DNA of 64,000 bases from Gammaproteobacteria bacterium UBA7310 (lineage in GTDB: Bacteria; Pseudomonadota; Gammaproteobacteria; Pseudomonadales; Ketobacteraceae), in contig DKQK01000028.1 in NCBI GenBank assembly GCA_002471665.1, positions 124,001 to 188,000 of the forward strand. Direction: 5' to 3'. Positions 18,051-31,100 of this stretch are shown one piece after another; the stretch's first letter is position 1; each line of letters begins with the position of its first letter. The notes under the pieces are model-generated. The model was not told where the DNA came from and ran no database searches. It saw only the letters and a list, made by a program, of their open reading frames with translations. Made by a program: the position numbers and the translations under genes.

Positions 18051-18659
18051 ATGGATCTTGAAATTCGAACCGCCCGCGCCGATGATGTGGGCCCCATTGC
18101 AGAATTGATGTATAGCTCCGGCTCTGACCTCTACGATTACCTTTACCGAACCGACACGCTGGATTTTTTGCGCCATGAGTTTGCCTCCGGTAAGGGTTTT
18201 GCCGGTTACCCCCAGGTTACCGTGGCAATACAGCAAGGGGAGGTGGTGGGTACCGGATGCTTTTACGATCGCAAGCACTACGATCACCTGTTGCAGGGCA
18301 CCATCAAAAATATGACGGCTTATTTCGGTTATCTGGGGGTGGTGCCGGTGATGCTGCGATCACGTCACCTGAAAAGTGTCATGCGGGCACCCAAGCCCGG
18401 TGAGATTTATCTTTCCAATTTTGGTGTCAGCCCCCGCTGCCGCAGCCAGGGCATTGGCACCCGTATGATTCAGCACAAGCTGTCGCAGGCCCGTGAACAG
18501 GGCTATGAACTGTTCGGCCTGGATGTGTCCGTGGCCAACCCCCGAGGGCAGGCGTTGTACAGCCGCCTGGGATTGAAAGTGGTGAAGGAAAAATCTTTCT
18601 CCAATCCCCGGGCCGGTGTGAGCTCCGCGCGCAAGATGGAGCTGGGGTTGTTGCCTTAG
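18051..18659 (+). CDS. GNAT-family N-acetyltransferase (202 aa)
   Basis: A typical GNAT fold: an N-terminal LEIRTARADDVGPIAELM strand-helix, then the acetyl-CoA pyrophosphate-binding motif R131-S-Q-G134-I-G136 preceded by the beta strand IYLSNFGVSPRC, and a C-terminal YSRLGLKVVKE segment. It transfers an acetyl group from acetyl-CoA to an amine; the acceptor is unknown. The length is slightly above the usual 150-180 residues because of an insertion around 75-115. An AGGAC site lies eight bases before the ATG. It sits between the diguanylate cyclase and the giant surface-protein gene, with no evidence tying it to either. Confidence 0.8.
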   Translation: MDLEIRTARADDVGPIAELMYSSGSDLYDYLYRTDTLDFLRHEFASGKGFAGYPQVTVAIQQGEVVGTGCFYDRKHYDHLLQGTIKNMTAYFGYLGVVPVMLRSRHLKSVMRAPKPGEIYLSNFGVSPRCRSQGIGTRMIQHKLSQAREQGYELFGLDVSVANPRGQALYSRLGLKVVKEKSFSNPRAGVSSARKMELGLLP

Positions 18660-19062
18660 CAGTGCCCCCGTTGAGTACGCGCTTAATACAAGCGTCTTAT
18701 TAATTTGTCAGGTGTTGAACAATTCTGGAAACTGACAAAGCCAGAAGCCAGTTACATTTTTTAAAGAAAACCTAAACACACTTGTAAAGAAACGCTGCTA
18801 TTATTCTGGGTGCTGTACATGTGATTCAAAACATATTCAGAGGCAACTTCAGCGTTTCGATGAAGTGCTGTTTTCACAATAGGTCTCTATCTGGTTATAA
18901 AGTGGATGTAGTATGTGTGGGATCACAAAAGCGCTTTTTCCTCCTATGAGGAAGGCGATTGGGGATTATTGAAACAAGTTTGGGGCCCAGATGGATCTGG
19001 CTATTCTGCTTGTGGAACTTCCGAAATTGTAATGGATTAGTTTCAACGGATTGCTGTTGTTT
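18660..19062. other. Leader region of the giant gene
   Basis: 403 AT-rich bases without a supported gene. They hold an extended -10 candidate at 18796-18804 and two small inverted repeats, one around 18843-18868 (8 bp with a bulge) and one at 18938-18953 (TTCCTC/GAGGAA with a four-base loop). Neither hairpin has a T run. I see no match to a known riboswitch, including the c-di-GMP types. If the -10 is real, the 5' leader is about 250 bases. Confidence 0.4.
18796..18804 (+). promoter_or_regulatory. Candidate extended -10 promoter of giant gene
   Basis: TGCTATTAT fits an extended -10 (TGn-TATAAT with one mismatch). No -35 hexamer is visible at 16-18 bases upstream, which extended -10 promoters tolerate. 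It lies about 260 bases before the giant gene's ATG. Confidence 0.35.
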
Positions 19063-19137
19063 ATGAAGTCAGTTCTTTTTTGGGCCAGAGCACTGCTCTT
19101 GCTTTGCTGTGTGTCAGCTTTTGGGAAAGCCTTTGCA
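19063..19137 (+). other. Sec signal peptide of giant protein
   Basis: Residues 1-25: a basic start (K2, R9), a hydrophobic core ALLLLCCVSAF and an A-x-A-type end (AFA before E26), fitting signal peptidase I cleavage. The cysteines lie in the core without a lipobox, so the protein is not predicted to be lipidated. A Sec signal argues against type I secretion. Confidence 0.8.
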
Positions 19138-22100
19138 GAAGTAAGCTTGGATATCCGAACCGCGTCACCCATTGTGTCAGGGGCGGGTACGGTTGATTAC
19201 ATCGGCTTTGTTTCCGACTGTAGTCAGGTTTCCGAGCTGAGTGTGGGGGGTGGCAGTGAAGTGATCCTCACACTGGCCGCCAGCGATGCAGAGCGTTCGT
19301 TGCAAACCGCGCTGGGTTGTGAAGTTGCTTTCTCACTTTCGGGTTCTGACAAGTATAACCCCGGCCTTACGGTCAGTTTCGTTGACGGAGCATCCCGCTT
19401 TCATCAGGAAATGTTTGCAGAAGAGAGCATTCGTCCGGCGCTCAGCGTGGAATCCGTGGCCATTGCGGGAACAGAACAGCAGCAATTGGTGGTAACGGTC
19501 AAGGCGGTTGATGACAGCGACATAAGTTATCTGGCGTACGATATTGTCGGTTTGCGCGGATCTCAGCTGCAGCGCTTTGGCGGGGTGGTGGACCAGGCAA
19601 GAGAATCGGCCTTTGCCCGCACTGAACGGGCGGCACGTTATTTCCCGATGGAAGATACCCAGGAGTTGTTTGACCTGGTTGTACCCTTAGCCGAGACGTT
19701 ATCCGCGGCGGAGATTGCCAGTGACGGTGTTGTCCTGGTGGAGGTCACCGCGGTGGACAGCAGTGGCAATCAGAGAAGCATCAGCCAGATTGCCCTGACC
19801 GGTGACAGTGTCAAAGAGGATGTTCTCGGATTGACCGTCAAACCAGAGAACCTGATCTTCAATTCCGCCCTAGAAATTGCTCAAATAATACCCAGTGTCG
19901 AATTTCAGTTCAGAGGATTAACGCCGCTACCGGGGTATGGGAGCGGTGTGACCTATGTCTCCACCGAGCCGGACTTTGTCCAGGTCACCCCGGATGGATT
20001 TGTCTATCCCATTAAGGAAACCGGCGCTACGCCGGTTTTTCTGCAGGTGAGCTACCCGGGAACCGATGCGATTCAGATCCCGGTGGAAGTCGATTATTCC
20101 AAAACCCTGGTTGGATTAACCTGGGATGGCGCCGGCGGCAGTTTCGAACTGCTGGGCCTGAACCAATACCATGGGTTGCCTGAGCTGTTCGGTGTGTTTG
20201 ATGATGGCAGTACTGCGCCCCTGAACCGTTCTGTTGGGGTGGTGGTGACCCTGCCTCAGGGTTCGGAAAGCGTGCTGCGCTATGATGCCAAGAAAGGGCT
20301 GTTTGCATCATCTGAGTTACCCCAGGGGCTGCCCGTGAGTTTGAGCCTGGACCGGTATCCGGATGTGACCCTGGAAATGCCCGTGGTGGCGACGGATGTT
20401 GCCCCGGAAATCTCAATGAAAGTACCGGCCCGGGTTGAAGTGGGCAGTACCCTGGTGCTGAATGCCACCCCAACGGATGATGTGGGAATCGGCGCGGTAG
20501 AGTTTGTGCTTGACGGCAATGTGGTCGGCCGGCGTGAAGCCGCCCCATATGAGCTTTCCATCCCTCTGAGCGAGGAGCTGAAGGGGCGCACCATCTATGT
20601 GGCCGCCCGGGCCACAGACACCAAGGGCCAGTCTGCGCAAACAGAAGATTTTCCGGTTTCGGTGGTGGGGCCGAGACAGTTTGAATTCCCCGAGCACGAA
20701 ATGGTATTGCCGGTGGATGGTGCCCGTATTGTGGAGGGCTCACCTTTTGTTGCTTCCATCGATATTGTGTTGGGAGAGCTGCCTGATGCTGATCCTTATA
20801 GCGGTGTATCGCGAGTTGAGTTCTATGCCGATGGGCAAAAGATCGGTGATGTCCGTTATCCGATTCTGCAGCAAAAATCCGTCAAAGTGGTTAATGAAGA
20901 TACCGGCCAGGAAGAGAGCAAGCAGTATCTGGTAGAAACCTGGCGCATTAACAGTGTTGCCCCTGAAATCAGCACCGATGAAACCAGCAGGGTGGTTTCC
21001 GCCACACTGTTTGCCGGTACCAACAGTACGCAGTCTGGTGGCAAGCAGATTCGCATCGTGAAAAATTCAGCACCGGTGGCCCGGGTACTGACACCGGTCG
21101 CCGGAGCGCTTGCCACGGTGGGCCAGGTTGTGGATGTCAAGGTTGAAGCGGTGGATGACAGCCTGGCTGCCGGTACCACCATCGAGCTGATGGTCAACGG
21201 CGCTGTGGTGGATGGCACCACCTATCGGGATACGGCCCGCCGTAATGAGGGTATCTACCAGTACGCCTCCCATCAGCACGTGTTCAGTCTGCCGATTACC
21301 GAATCTATGCTGGGTCAAACCCTGGAGCTGCAAGCTCAGGTGACGGACTACCACGAAAAGCTCAGCCGGTCCGAAATTCGACGCTTGCCGGTGAAAGCAG
21401 ACCAGGCACCCACCGTGGCGGTCAGTTATCCCGCTGAGGGCGCCAGCCTTGTATCCGGCCTGCCGGTGGAATTACGGGCCAACGCCAGTGATGATCTGGG
21501 TGTGTCGCGCGTGGACTTTTTTGTCAACGATCAATTGGTGGGCTCGGATTCCCGTGCACCCTTTGCCACTATCTACCAGACACCACAAAAAATTGCCAAT
21601 GAACAACCGCTGGCGATCGTCGCGGTTGCCACGGACAGCGAGGGCAAAAGTGCCACCAGTGAGCCGGTCAACGTAACTCTGGGTAAAGATGAAACCGCTC
21701 CCGTACTCAACCTGGCATCACCGTTTATCGACAGCACTGATGCCGGCAGCGATGTCGCATCCGTGTTGGAAGAGTCTGAGTTCGTACTCAAAGTAACGGG
21801 GTACGATAATGTTGGCGTGGCTTCATTACGCCTGCAGGGTGTCAGAAAAGTTGATGGCCAGGGCTACGTGCTCACCGGTGATCCGGATAATAATGAGGTT
21901 CCGGCTGAAGATTTTGTGCCACAGGTCGTGCCCGGGGCATTGAATGCGTTTTCTGCCTTGAAGCTGGTTTCAGCGCCCGCCTTCAAGAACCTTGAGGGTG
22001 TTGAGTACGACAGCTACGAAGTGCGGGTAACCGCAGTGGATGAAGCCGGTAACAGCAGTCAGCTGGATATTGTGGTGGGTGTCTATGCAGATCGCGCCCC

Positions 22101-25100
22101 GGAGATCAAAAAGGTCTCTGCCAATAAGCCGCGTTACTTTGTTGGTGACACAATTGTTGTTGAAACCGTTGCCCAGGATGATCGTGCGGTGTCAGCGCTT
22201 ACCGTTAACGCCTACATTGGTGGCGCGGCTGAACCGGCACTCACCGTGGTGAAAAATGCCGGTACCGGGCTGGCACCTGCCGCGGACTTTGTGGATCGCA
22301 CGGAGCTTGACCTTGCTTCCCTGGCGTTGCCGAATACGGATGCCGACCTGCGTATTGAAGTTCAGGTGGCCGATGCCAGTGTGACACCGAAAACGTCCCA
22401 GTGGTTTGTGCTGAACAGTCAAATTCAGGCGGATCTGGAACCGCCGAAAGCGGCACTGATTTCCCCGCCCCAGGGCAGTACGCTGTATCACGGGCAAGCT
22501 AAAGTGTTTCGAATCAGGGCTATTGATAACAGCCTGTTGCAATCACTGAGTGTTACCAGCTCAGGCAGCTCGGTGCTGGCACGTAATCTTGCCGCACAAG
22601 CTACGGATCAACACGAAGAAAACTTTACCGTCACCATTCCGGACACCGGTACAGAGTTGGTATTGGAAGTATCAGCGACGGATATTTATGGCAATACTTC
22701 CCCGGTCACCAATTGGCGTTATGAGTTGTCTTCCGATTTGCCCCCAACCGTATCCATTCGCACGCCTGCAGCCGGATCACGCCTGACCGAAGGGGAAAGC
22801 ATCACCCTTAATGCGTTGGTGGCGGATGATCGCAAAGTGACGGGTGTGACATTCTTTGTGCGCCTTGATGGGGCGGTGCTGCAACAGAAAACCGTTACCG
22901 GGGCGGCGTTGGCGGCACTGGTTGATGCCGGTAAGTATGTCAGCGCGGTACTTAATGTACCCACCAGGCCAGAAACCGGTGAGTTGGAAATTGGCGTAAG
23001 CGCTGTTGACTCGTCGGATCAGGTAACCACAGCGCTACTTGATATGGAGATTCTGGACGACCAGGAAGCGCCCACGGTCAGTGTGACCGACCCCAACACA
23101 GCGTTTTCGATACTGCCCGGCAATGCCTTTACGGTGGCAGGGTCCGCTGCTGACAACATATACGTGAATGCGGTGCAACCGCTTCTGGTAGCGGAAGATG
23201 GCAGTGAAATCGAGCTGGCTTGGGAGATGTTTGCCCGTAATGATCGCCAGGACGAAGTGCGGGTGGCCAATCCGGGTTCGCTGGGCAGCATTGTAGTGGC
23301 GAAACGGTTTGCTACGGAGTTCAAGGGCCGCGTCCGTATACCGGCAGAGTTCAGTCAGAATTACGGGGGGCAAACCTTTGATCTGGTGTTCCAGGCGGAA
23401 GATATGGGGGTTAATGAGGCCCGCAGCGTCGCGATCCCGATCACCATTCTGGCTGATAACGAAGGTCCGGAAGTGGTTCTGGTGACACCAGAGAAGACAT
23501 TGTACGATCGTCAGTCCGCAGCGGTAAAACTGACCATAAGTGATAATGTGGCGGTGGCATCCTACTTGGTGGAACTACTGGATGATCAGGGTAACCGCTC
23601 CCAGTTGGGCAGCTTGAATGGATTAAATGAGGCGCTGTTGCAGTGGCCCTATCAAGGTGAAAACAACCAACTGAATCTTGAGCAGTATGCCCCGGTGGTG
23701 GAAGAGCGATCATTGACATTGGTGGTGACCAGCAGTGATTTGAGCGGCAACCAAACCATTCACAACGAACGGCTGGTGCTCAAACCCGACCAGGCGCCTG
23801 TGGTGTCCATTGAAAAACAGGATCCGGAGTCCAGCGTGATCAAGGGTCAGTTGGCGAAAACCCTGTTTTTGGTAGAAGACGACTATATTGTCAACAACAG
23901 AAGGAACAAGCTGTTGGCACTGTACACTTCCCTCACCGGAGTGGGTGCGGGTGGTTCGCGGGATCCCACCGGTCTGGGCAGAGAGCTTGGTGCCGACGAA
24001 TATGCCAGCGCCGCCAAACCGGTTATTGCTATCAACTATCCGGAAGCGCAGGGATGGAATGGGTCGTTAGCCTACACAATTGCGGGCAATGGTAACCGGT
24101 CCCCGTATCTGGAATTTGAAGCTGGCCAGGCCTTTATTCACGCTTTGCCCGAAAATGACGAACGTATTACCGGTATTGGCCTGGTATCCGCCACCAGCGT
24201 AAGCGCCACTTATACCGTAACGCTGTATTCTGATAATGCTTGTAGTGCAGAGAAAATAACGCAAACCATTGACTCAGGCGATGGCTGGTTGGATCTGAGT
24301 AATCTGGTGGATACCAATACGGTAGCGGTAAAAATTGGTGTTGCCTCTCCCCAGGCAGGATTCCTGCAGCAACTCTGGATTAACTATAATCGCAATAAAG
24401 ATTTGGGCGCCATCGCGCTGGACACCGGTTCAGTCAAAGTGGATAAGCCGGTTTCCATTACCGCAATCGTGGAAGATGGCGGATACGCCACTGCCCAGCC
24501 TGCGATTATTCACAGCGGCACGGAGTCCGAACTCAGAAAAACAGTCGCAAGAGCGGCTACTGCAGTGCCCGCACCCAATATAGAAAGCGTGCAAAAGATC
24601 AGCGTGCTGGCTCATGCCACAGATCGCATGAGCCATGAGCGAGCCGGCATCCCGTTACGCGAGTTGACACAAAAACTGTTGCTTTCCGATACCGCAGCAC
24701 CGTCCATTGATATTACAACACCGCAGCCAGGTACTCCGGTTATCCCCGGGCAAAGAGTGCCCGTTGGCTTGCAGTTCTCTGATAACACCTCAGTACTTGA
24801 GAGTATCCAGTTACTGGAAGACGGTAATACGATTGCCCGCGAGCTTGGTATTGGTTATGGCCAGACATCACTGAGCATCCCTTATAACGTGCCTGCCGAC
24901 TATCAGCAGCGTGAATTGCGACTGACCGTGATTGCGCGGGATCTTGCCGGCAATCTGTCAGAGTATTCCGATATCTATCCGGTGGAGGTGAATGAACCCC
25001 CCTTGCTGGATATGAAATCGTTCAGCAGTTACAAGGTGCAAGGCAAGTTCCAGACTGTACTGACCAGTCCCCAGCGATTGAACTATGGTGAGTTCTGGGT

Positions 25101-28100
25101 ACGTGTTGGTGAAGATTTTGAGCTGAAAACCGAAAGCTCGGATGATGCCGGGCTGCAGAGTGTTGCGGTGTATCGCCTGGCTCGGGATGGTAGCTATGAA
25201 GCGGTGGAGTATCTGCAAGAGTATGACAATACCTGTCCCAATAAGCCGGTGTATACGGCCAAGAACACCATCAATATACCCTTCCTTCAGGCCCAGCCCA
25301 CGGAATACAAAGTTGTAGTAACCGATACCGTGGGGCAAACCGAAACCAGAACATTCCTGGTACACCCCCTGGCCAATATGGCGCCCGAGATCCGTATCAC
25401 GTCACCGGCGGATGCCCAGCAGATTGCAGCCGGCACCTTCCTGATCAAGGTGGGTGTGGTGGCATCGGACGATCGCAAACTAGTGGATGGAGATGCGCCG
25501 GCTTATGGCCAGGCGATCAAGATTCTGGCCAATGGCGTGCCGTTATCATTGGCGGGAGACCGCTTGTTTGGTGAAGCCGTCGCTGGCGGTCAGGAAGCAA
25601 TCGAGCAGGCGTATGCTTCCATCTATGATGCTTTTGAGGAAAGTTACGGCCCCGATAAGGCGGATCAGTTTGGTAATCAAAACTCGCCCTATGCGGTGGG
25701 CACGAGCTATCTGTTGGCAATACCCGATGGCGTTGTGCGTGATGATGAACCGCTCACCATTACGGCTTATGTTTATGACTCGGATAATTCGGTTGGCATA
25801 CACGAAATCACCATTAATGTAGCTCCCGATACCATCAAGCCTGTGCCGGTCATTACCCGGCCGGAGCTGGGCTACGGTGCGGTGGAAAATTCGGATTTCA
25901 CACTGGGATTCTCCGGTTTTGACAACGTCAAGGTACAGCAGCTGGAAGTGGATATCGCTTACGGCATCAATGACACCGGTAATAATTATCAGAAGACCGC
26001 CTATCAAACAGTGCGCACGGTAAGTGACATCCCTTCCCTGGATTACCAGCCGGTGTCGACAGTGAACATTGATGCACCGGAATACCTGCAACTGCTGAAT
26101 GTGCCGCGACTGCAGGTAGTGCGGGATATGTTCCCGGCGGTGGCCCTGGAAGATATACAGCGTTTTGATATTTGGGTTCGGGTCACGGCGCGTGATGTGG
26201 CCAATGAAGAATCCACTGAAATAAGTTTCCCGATCCGGGTTGATGAACGTCCGGTTATCGACATCATTGATCCGCTGGACGGTCACAAGGCGGTTGAGGA
26301 AACCCAGCTTTGGGTTAATGTGAACGCGTTTGATGACGTTGGACTGGATTACGTCAAACTGACGGCGACCTACCGTAACGGCCAAACTGCCTATGAAATG
26401 AGATTGCGTCAACCGCCGTATAATTACCTGGTTCCGATGCCGGTTTATGATCCGTCAAACGGCAGCAACAATATTGTGGATATCCAGGTGGAAGCATTGG
26501 ATACCTACGGTGCGGCCTTTAACGATCCGGATAACCACACCGCATTGGAAACCATCAGCGTGGAAGTTGTGGAAGACCAACCGCCGGTTGTCACCATCGG
26601 CTATCCCAAGAATGGTGATACAGTAATCGAAGGTGATTTGATGCTGGTGCAGGTCAATGCCGTGGATGATGTGGGAATTGATCAGGTCAACCTGACTGTG
26701 GCCGGGCTGCGCGATGGTGATTACACGTTTACGGATGTGGTGGCACCGTTCGAGTTTCTGCTGGAAGTGCCCTACGGTCAGGCGGGGTATGATCTTACTC
26801 TGAGTGCTACCACCACCGAACGTCGGTTGGGTGGTGAGCCCAGGACCGTGCGCACCATTAATCCGGTGGTGGTCCAGGTATTGAAAGATACTGAGGCACC
26901 GGAAATATTGCTGTATGAGCCCCTGAGTGATGCAACCGTGGTTGAATCACGCACCCTGCCGTACCGCATGGATATTAATGACAACGTGCGAGTGGCCTCC
27001 GTCAAGTTGCAGGTGTTTGCCGAGCGTGATGGCAGCAGCGGTTTCAGCAGCTCGGAATTGATTCATGAGCGAATTCTGATAACGCCGCCTTACTGGGGCA
27101 GTATTCCCATGGGAACCATCGGCTCCTATCTGCCCGGCACTGAAACACTGCCTGACGAGTTGGATATGGAATTCCGGGTAACGGCAGTGGATGGTATTGG
27201 TAACGAAAGTGTTGACGCCCGTGCTGTGACATTGACCCGGAACCTGCCTCCGGAAGTGAGAGACATTCGATTGCTGGATTCGAGAGGGTTCAGTATGGGC
27301 GGCGCAACCGAAGTAACCGAAGGACGTGGCGTCGTGCTGGATGTGGTTGCCCGTGATCCTGAAGTCGGTGTTGATGCTGCATCCCTCTACTATGCCATTG
27401 GCGATAGTGCCGAGGCGGGCCTGGAATTTATCAAAGCTGGTGAAGATACTGCTGCTCCGTTCCAGTTCCAGTTTGAAATACCAACCGGCAAGGTCGGTCA
27501 GACTATTTTCTTTAAAGCGATGGCCAGGGATGTGGACGGCTACGAGTCAGAGGTATCGGAAATCCTGCGTAGCCTGACAATCAGTGCAGATCAGCCGCCC
27601 ACTGCCAACATTGTGAAGCCGGACAACAACAGTTCGGTGGTTATTGATGGTGAAAACGTTGAAGTCTTTGTGGAAGTCTTCGATGATCTGGGGGCCGATG
27701 GTGTCGACCACGTGGTCTTTTATGTCAATGGCCAGCCAGTGATGACGGTGTTTGAGAACTACGGTTCGCAAACAGGGAACTTCGCGCAGGAGCAACTCTA
27801 CCGGGCAGAACTATCGGCGCCACAAGGGGTGGATGGTTTTTATGTTCAGGCGATCGCATACGATGTTCTGGGGCAGTCCGGAGCCTCTCAAGAAGTATTG
27901 ATTGGGCGAATTCGGGATACCATTGAGCCGAAGCTGAGTATCATTCAGCCTTTGAATGGCGAGATACTCACCACAGCAGAGACGGTACGCGCCGTTGTCA
28001 GCGTAGTGGACCGGGGTGACCCCATCGAAGCGGTAACCATGGACTGGTATCGTGAATACCAGGATGAAAGTGGCGCCTGGGTAGTGCTGGATTCACAGCC

Positions 28101-31100
28101 TCTGAATCTGTTCCGCGACGATACCCGTGAAGAAGGCGATGCCACGCCGGTGAGCGACCCTGATAATTACTACTACATCTACTGGGCCGACTTCACCGCC
28201 GGTAATATCCTGCGCAGGAGCGGTGGTCGTAATGAACGGGTCAGAGTGGTAACAACGGTTGTAACGGAAAGTCACCAGCCCACCCAAGAGGCGGTATACG
28301 AAATCGGCTTGCCGATCAGCGAACGCCGCTTTATCCAGCCCTGTGCCAGCGATGCAAGCTGTGGAGCCGGATCAACGTTACCTTATGACGTGCATTACAC
28401 CGCAGTGGATCAGTTCCAGTCAGAATTGCGCGATGGTGCCTTGATTGCTGCCTGGTCTTCCGGTGATCCGATGCAACTGGAGCAGGGGCTGGGTGTTCCC
28501 GGCTCTTTACAGGGCGATCCGGGTAATGAGCCTGTGTATTCCGGCTTGATGATTTTTGATGCCGTGGATGAAACCCGCACCAACGAGGATGGCGACTACT
28601 TTATGTATTCGTCATTGCTCAACAGCGCTGCTGAAATCTTCGCCGGGCGTATTGGTGAAGTCAAAGCGGATGCCAATGTCGTGCTTGCCGCTAAATCGGG
28701 CTCCGGAAAAATTGGATCCATCGAGAACGGATTTGTTAACCAGTTGCGGGAGGAAATAACCTCCGATTGGGGCGAGGGTGCGGATGCAACGGCCGGTACC
28801 GGCAATCTTTATCTGGATAACACCGCCGGTGAATTACTCTTGTTTACCATCCAGAATGGTGATGGCCAATTTGGTATTCCTTACCTGTTGGCCGGGCGCC
28901 TGGATCTGCCTTACCCGGATGTCTACGGTATCGACCGTAAAGATGATCTGGCGTTGGTGGCAAATGGAAACGGCGGTGTTCAAGTTGTTGATATCAGCAA
29001 CTTCTATGCTCCGTACAAGATAGGTTATATCAAGCCCAATGGGTTTGCCCGTGATGTGAAGATCAAAGGTAAATACGCCTTTATCGCTGCCTCTCATGAG
29101 GGATTGGTGGTTGCAGACATAACCGATCCTTCCTTACCGATAGTGGCGGTACTGGATACCCTGGGTGTTGCCAATCGATTGCACATTGTTGGCGATAAAG
29201 CCTATGTTGCGGATATGTCCGGTGATGGCCAGACATCGCAGTTTAATGTGATCGACATTCGTGACCCCTATCGTCCGCAGCTCATTGATGTTGTGTCCCT
29301 TAACCCGGCGCGCCCTGACCTGGTGTCTGACGGCGTGTACGATGTCTTCGTCTCCGGTAACCTGGCGTATGCGACGGTGCATTATTCGGATCAGGAAGAT
29401 GTTCCGGCACAATCCGTGGTTGAGGTCGTTGACCTGATAAAAGTGAAACAGCCCAAGCTGGATGCCACTGTTCCGGTCATGATTCATCGCGATGCCCAGG
29501 AAGATAACTTTGCCGCCCGTGGCGTAACACTGGCGCGAGGCGCGATCCAGGTAGCAGGCAGCCGCTCCGGTATCAATCGCATAGATATGCCGGAACTGAC
29601 CGTGCTGGGGCATCGCCCCGCCTATGATGAAATCGATGTAAAAACCAATGTGACCGATATACGCATTGAGCTTTCCGCAGTGCTGGCTGACGGCGTGGTG
29701 CTGTCGGACTACGTGGAAGTGCTGGAAGGGGATGAGCTTATCGGAGCGCCGGTAACAGACCGCTTCAGCATTGGTTATGAGCAGCGTAATGCTGAAGACA
29801 ACCGCCGGGTTATCCGGCTGGAACTGCTGGATGGCCAGGTGCTGTTGGCCAATACCCGTTACTTTGTGAAACTTAAGGCCGGCTTGCCGCCGTTGACCGG
29901 TAATCCGCTGGGCAGTGATTACCTGTTCGGTTTCACCACGGCTGTGTCGGGCAGCGCGGATTCTCCGGATATTGTTTCCATCTGCGCCCTGGTGGATGGG
30001 CAGGAGCCAGGGACCTGCAGCGCCACAGGTGGTATTGAAGGTGGCACCGAAATCCTGATTCGCGGCTTTAACTTCTCCGATGATCCGGAATTAATCCTGG
30101 GTGGACAACCGTTGGTGGTGGAGCAGGTGGATCTGGCCGGAACCGTGGACGAATATGACCGCATTCTGGCCACCACAGTACCGAATTATCCAGGCCCCGC
30201 GGCGGTGACCGTCATCAATAAAGCAGGATTGGAAGACACCGTCATCGGCGGTTTCACCTATGTGGATACACTGCAGATCAGCTTCATTGATCCGGCGGTA
30301 GTGAACACGTTGCAGGCCGGCCAGAATGACAAGGTCAATATCGTGGGTCTGGGTTTCCATAACGGACTCACCCTGAAAGCGTATAAACACGGCCAGCCCC
30401 AGGAGTTTATTACCGACACCATCGATCAACGGCGCTTGAAGCTGCTTAGCCCTGAGCAGATGGAATGGGTTGTTCCCGATTTCAGTGGTGGTACCGGGCA
30501 GCCCTATCGTGGATTCGTCGATGTTGAGATCAGCGATGAACTGGGAAGACGTTTCGTACTGCCAAACGCTCTGTTCTATGGCCGCCTGGCGGTGAACCGA
30601 ACGCTGGAAACGGAGTACGTGTTTGGCTCCAGCTTTATAAAAGATCAGATCAGTGCCTTGGAAGGGGAAAGGCCGTTCACGAACTACGTTCCGGACGCCC
30701 TGAAATTACCGCCCGGTGAAATTACCTCGCTGGCCCATGATCCCGACCTGGAAATGTTCTATGTGCTGGGGCGGGGCCTGTTGGGCCCGGGGGTAACCCA
30801 GCCCGATAAAGTCCTGGATTACAGTTATATCAAAGATTACTACGCCCCGGGATGGTTGGCGCTGGTGAAATACGAGCGTGACGATATCGGTAATGCGGCT
30901 CCGATGCATGGGTTGGGCTATTACAACCTGCCTCAGGATCTGGTGGCCATGGACCTGACCCTGACCCGGGATTATGTCTATGTCACGGCGCAGGGTTACC
31001 GCTTCCCGTTTGTGTCCACTGCCTTTGACAATCAGTCCGTGGTGCTGGTCTATGAGCGTGACAAAACCCTGCCGGATGACATCACGGAGCAACCGGAGGG

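Noticed and set aside
18903..18971. Small frame beginning MCGITKALFPPMRKA before the giant gene
   Set aside because: Nineteen codons with no ribosome site and no similarity that I can recognise. A leader peptide cannot be supported.
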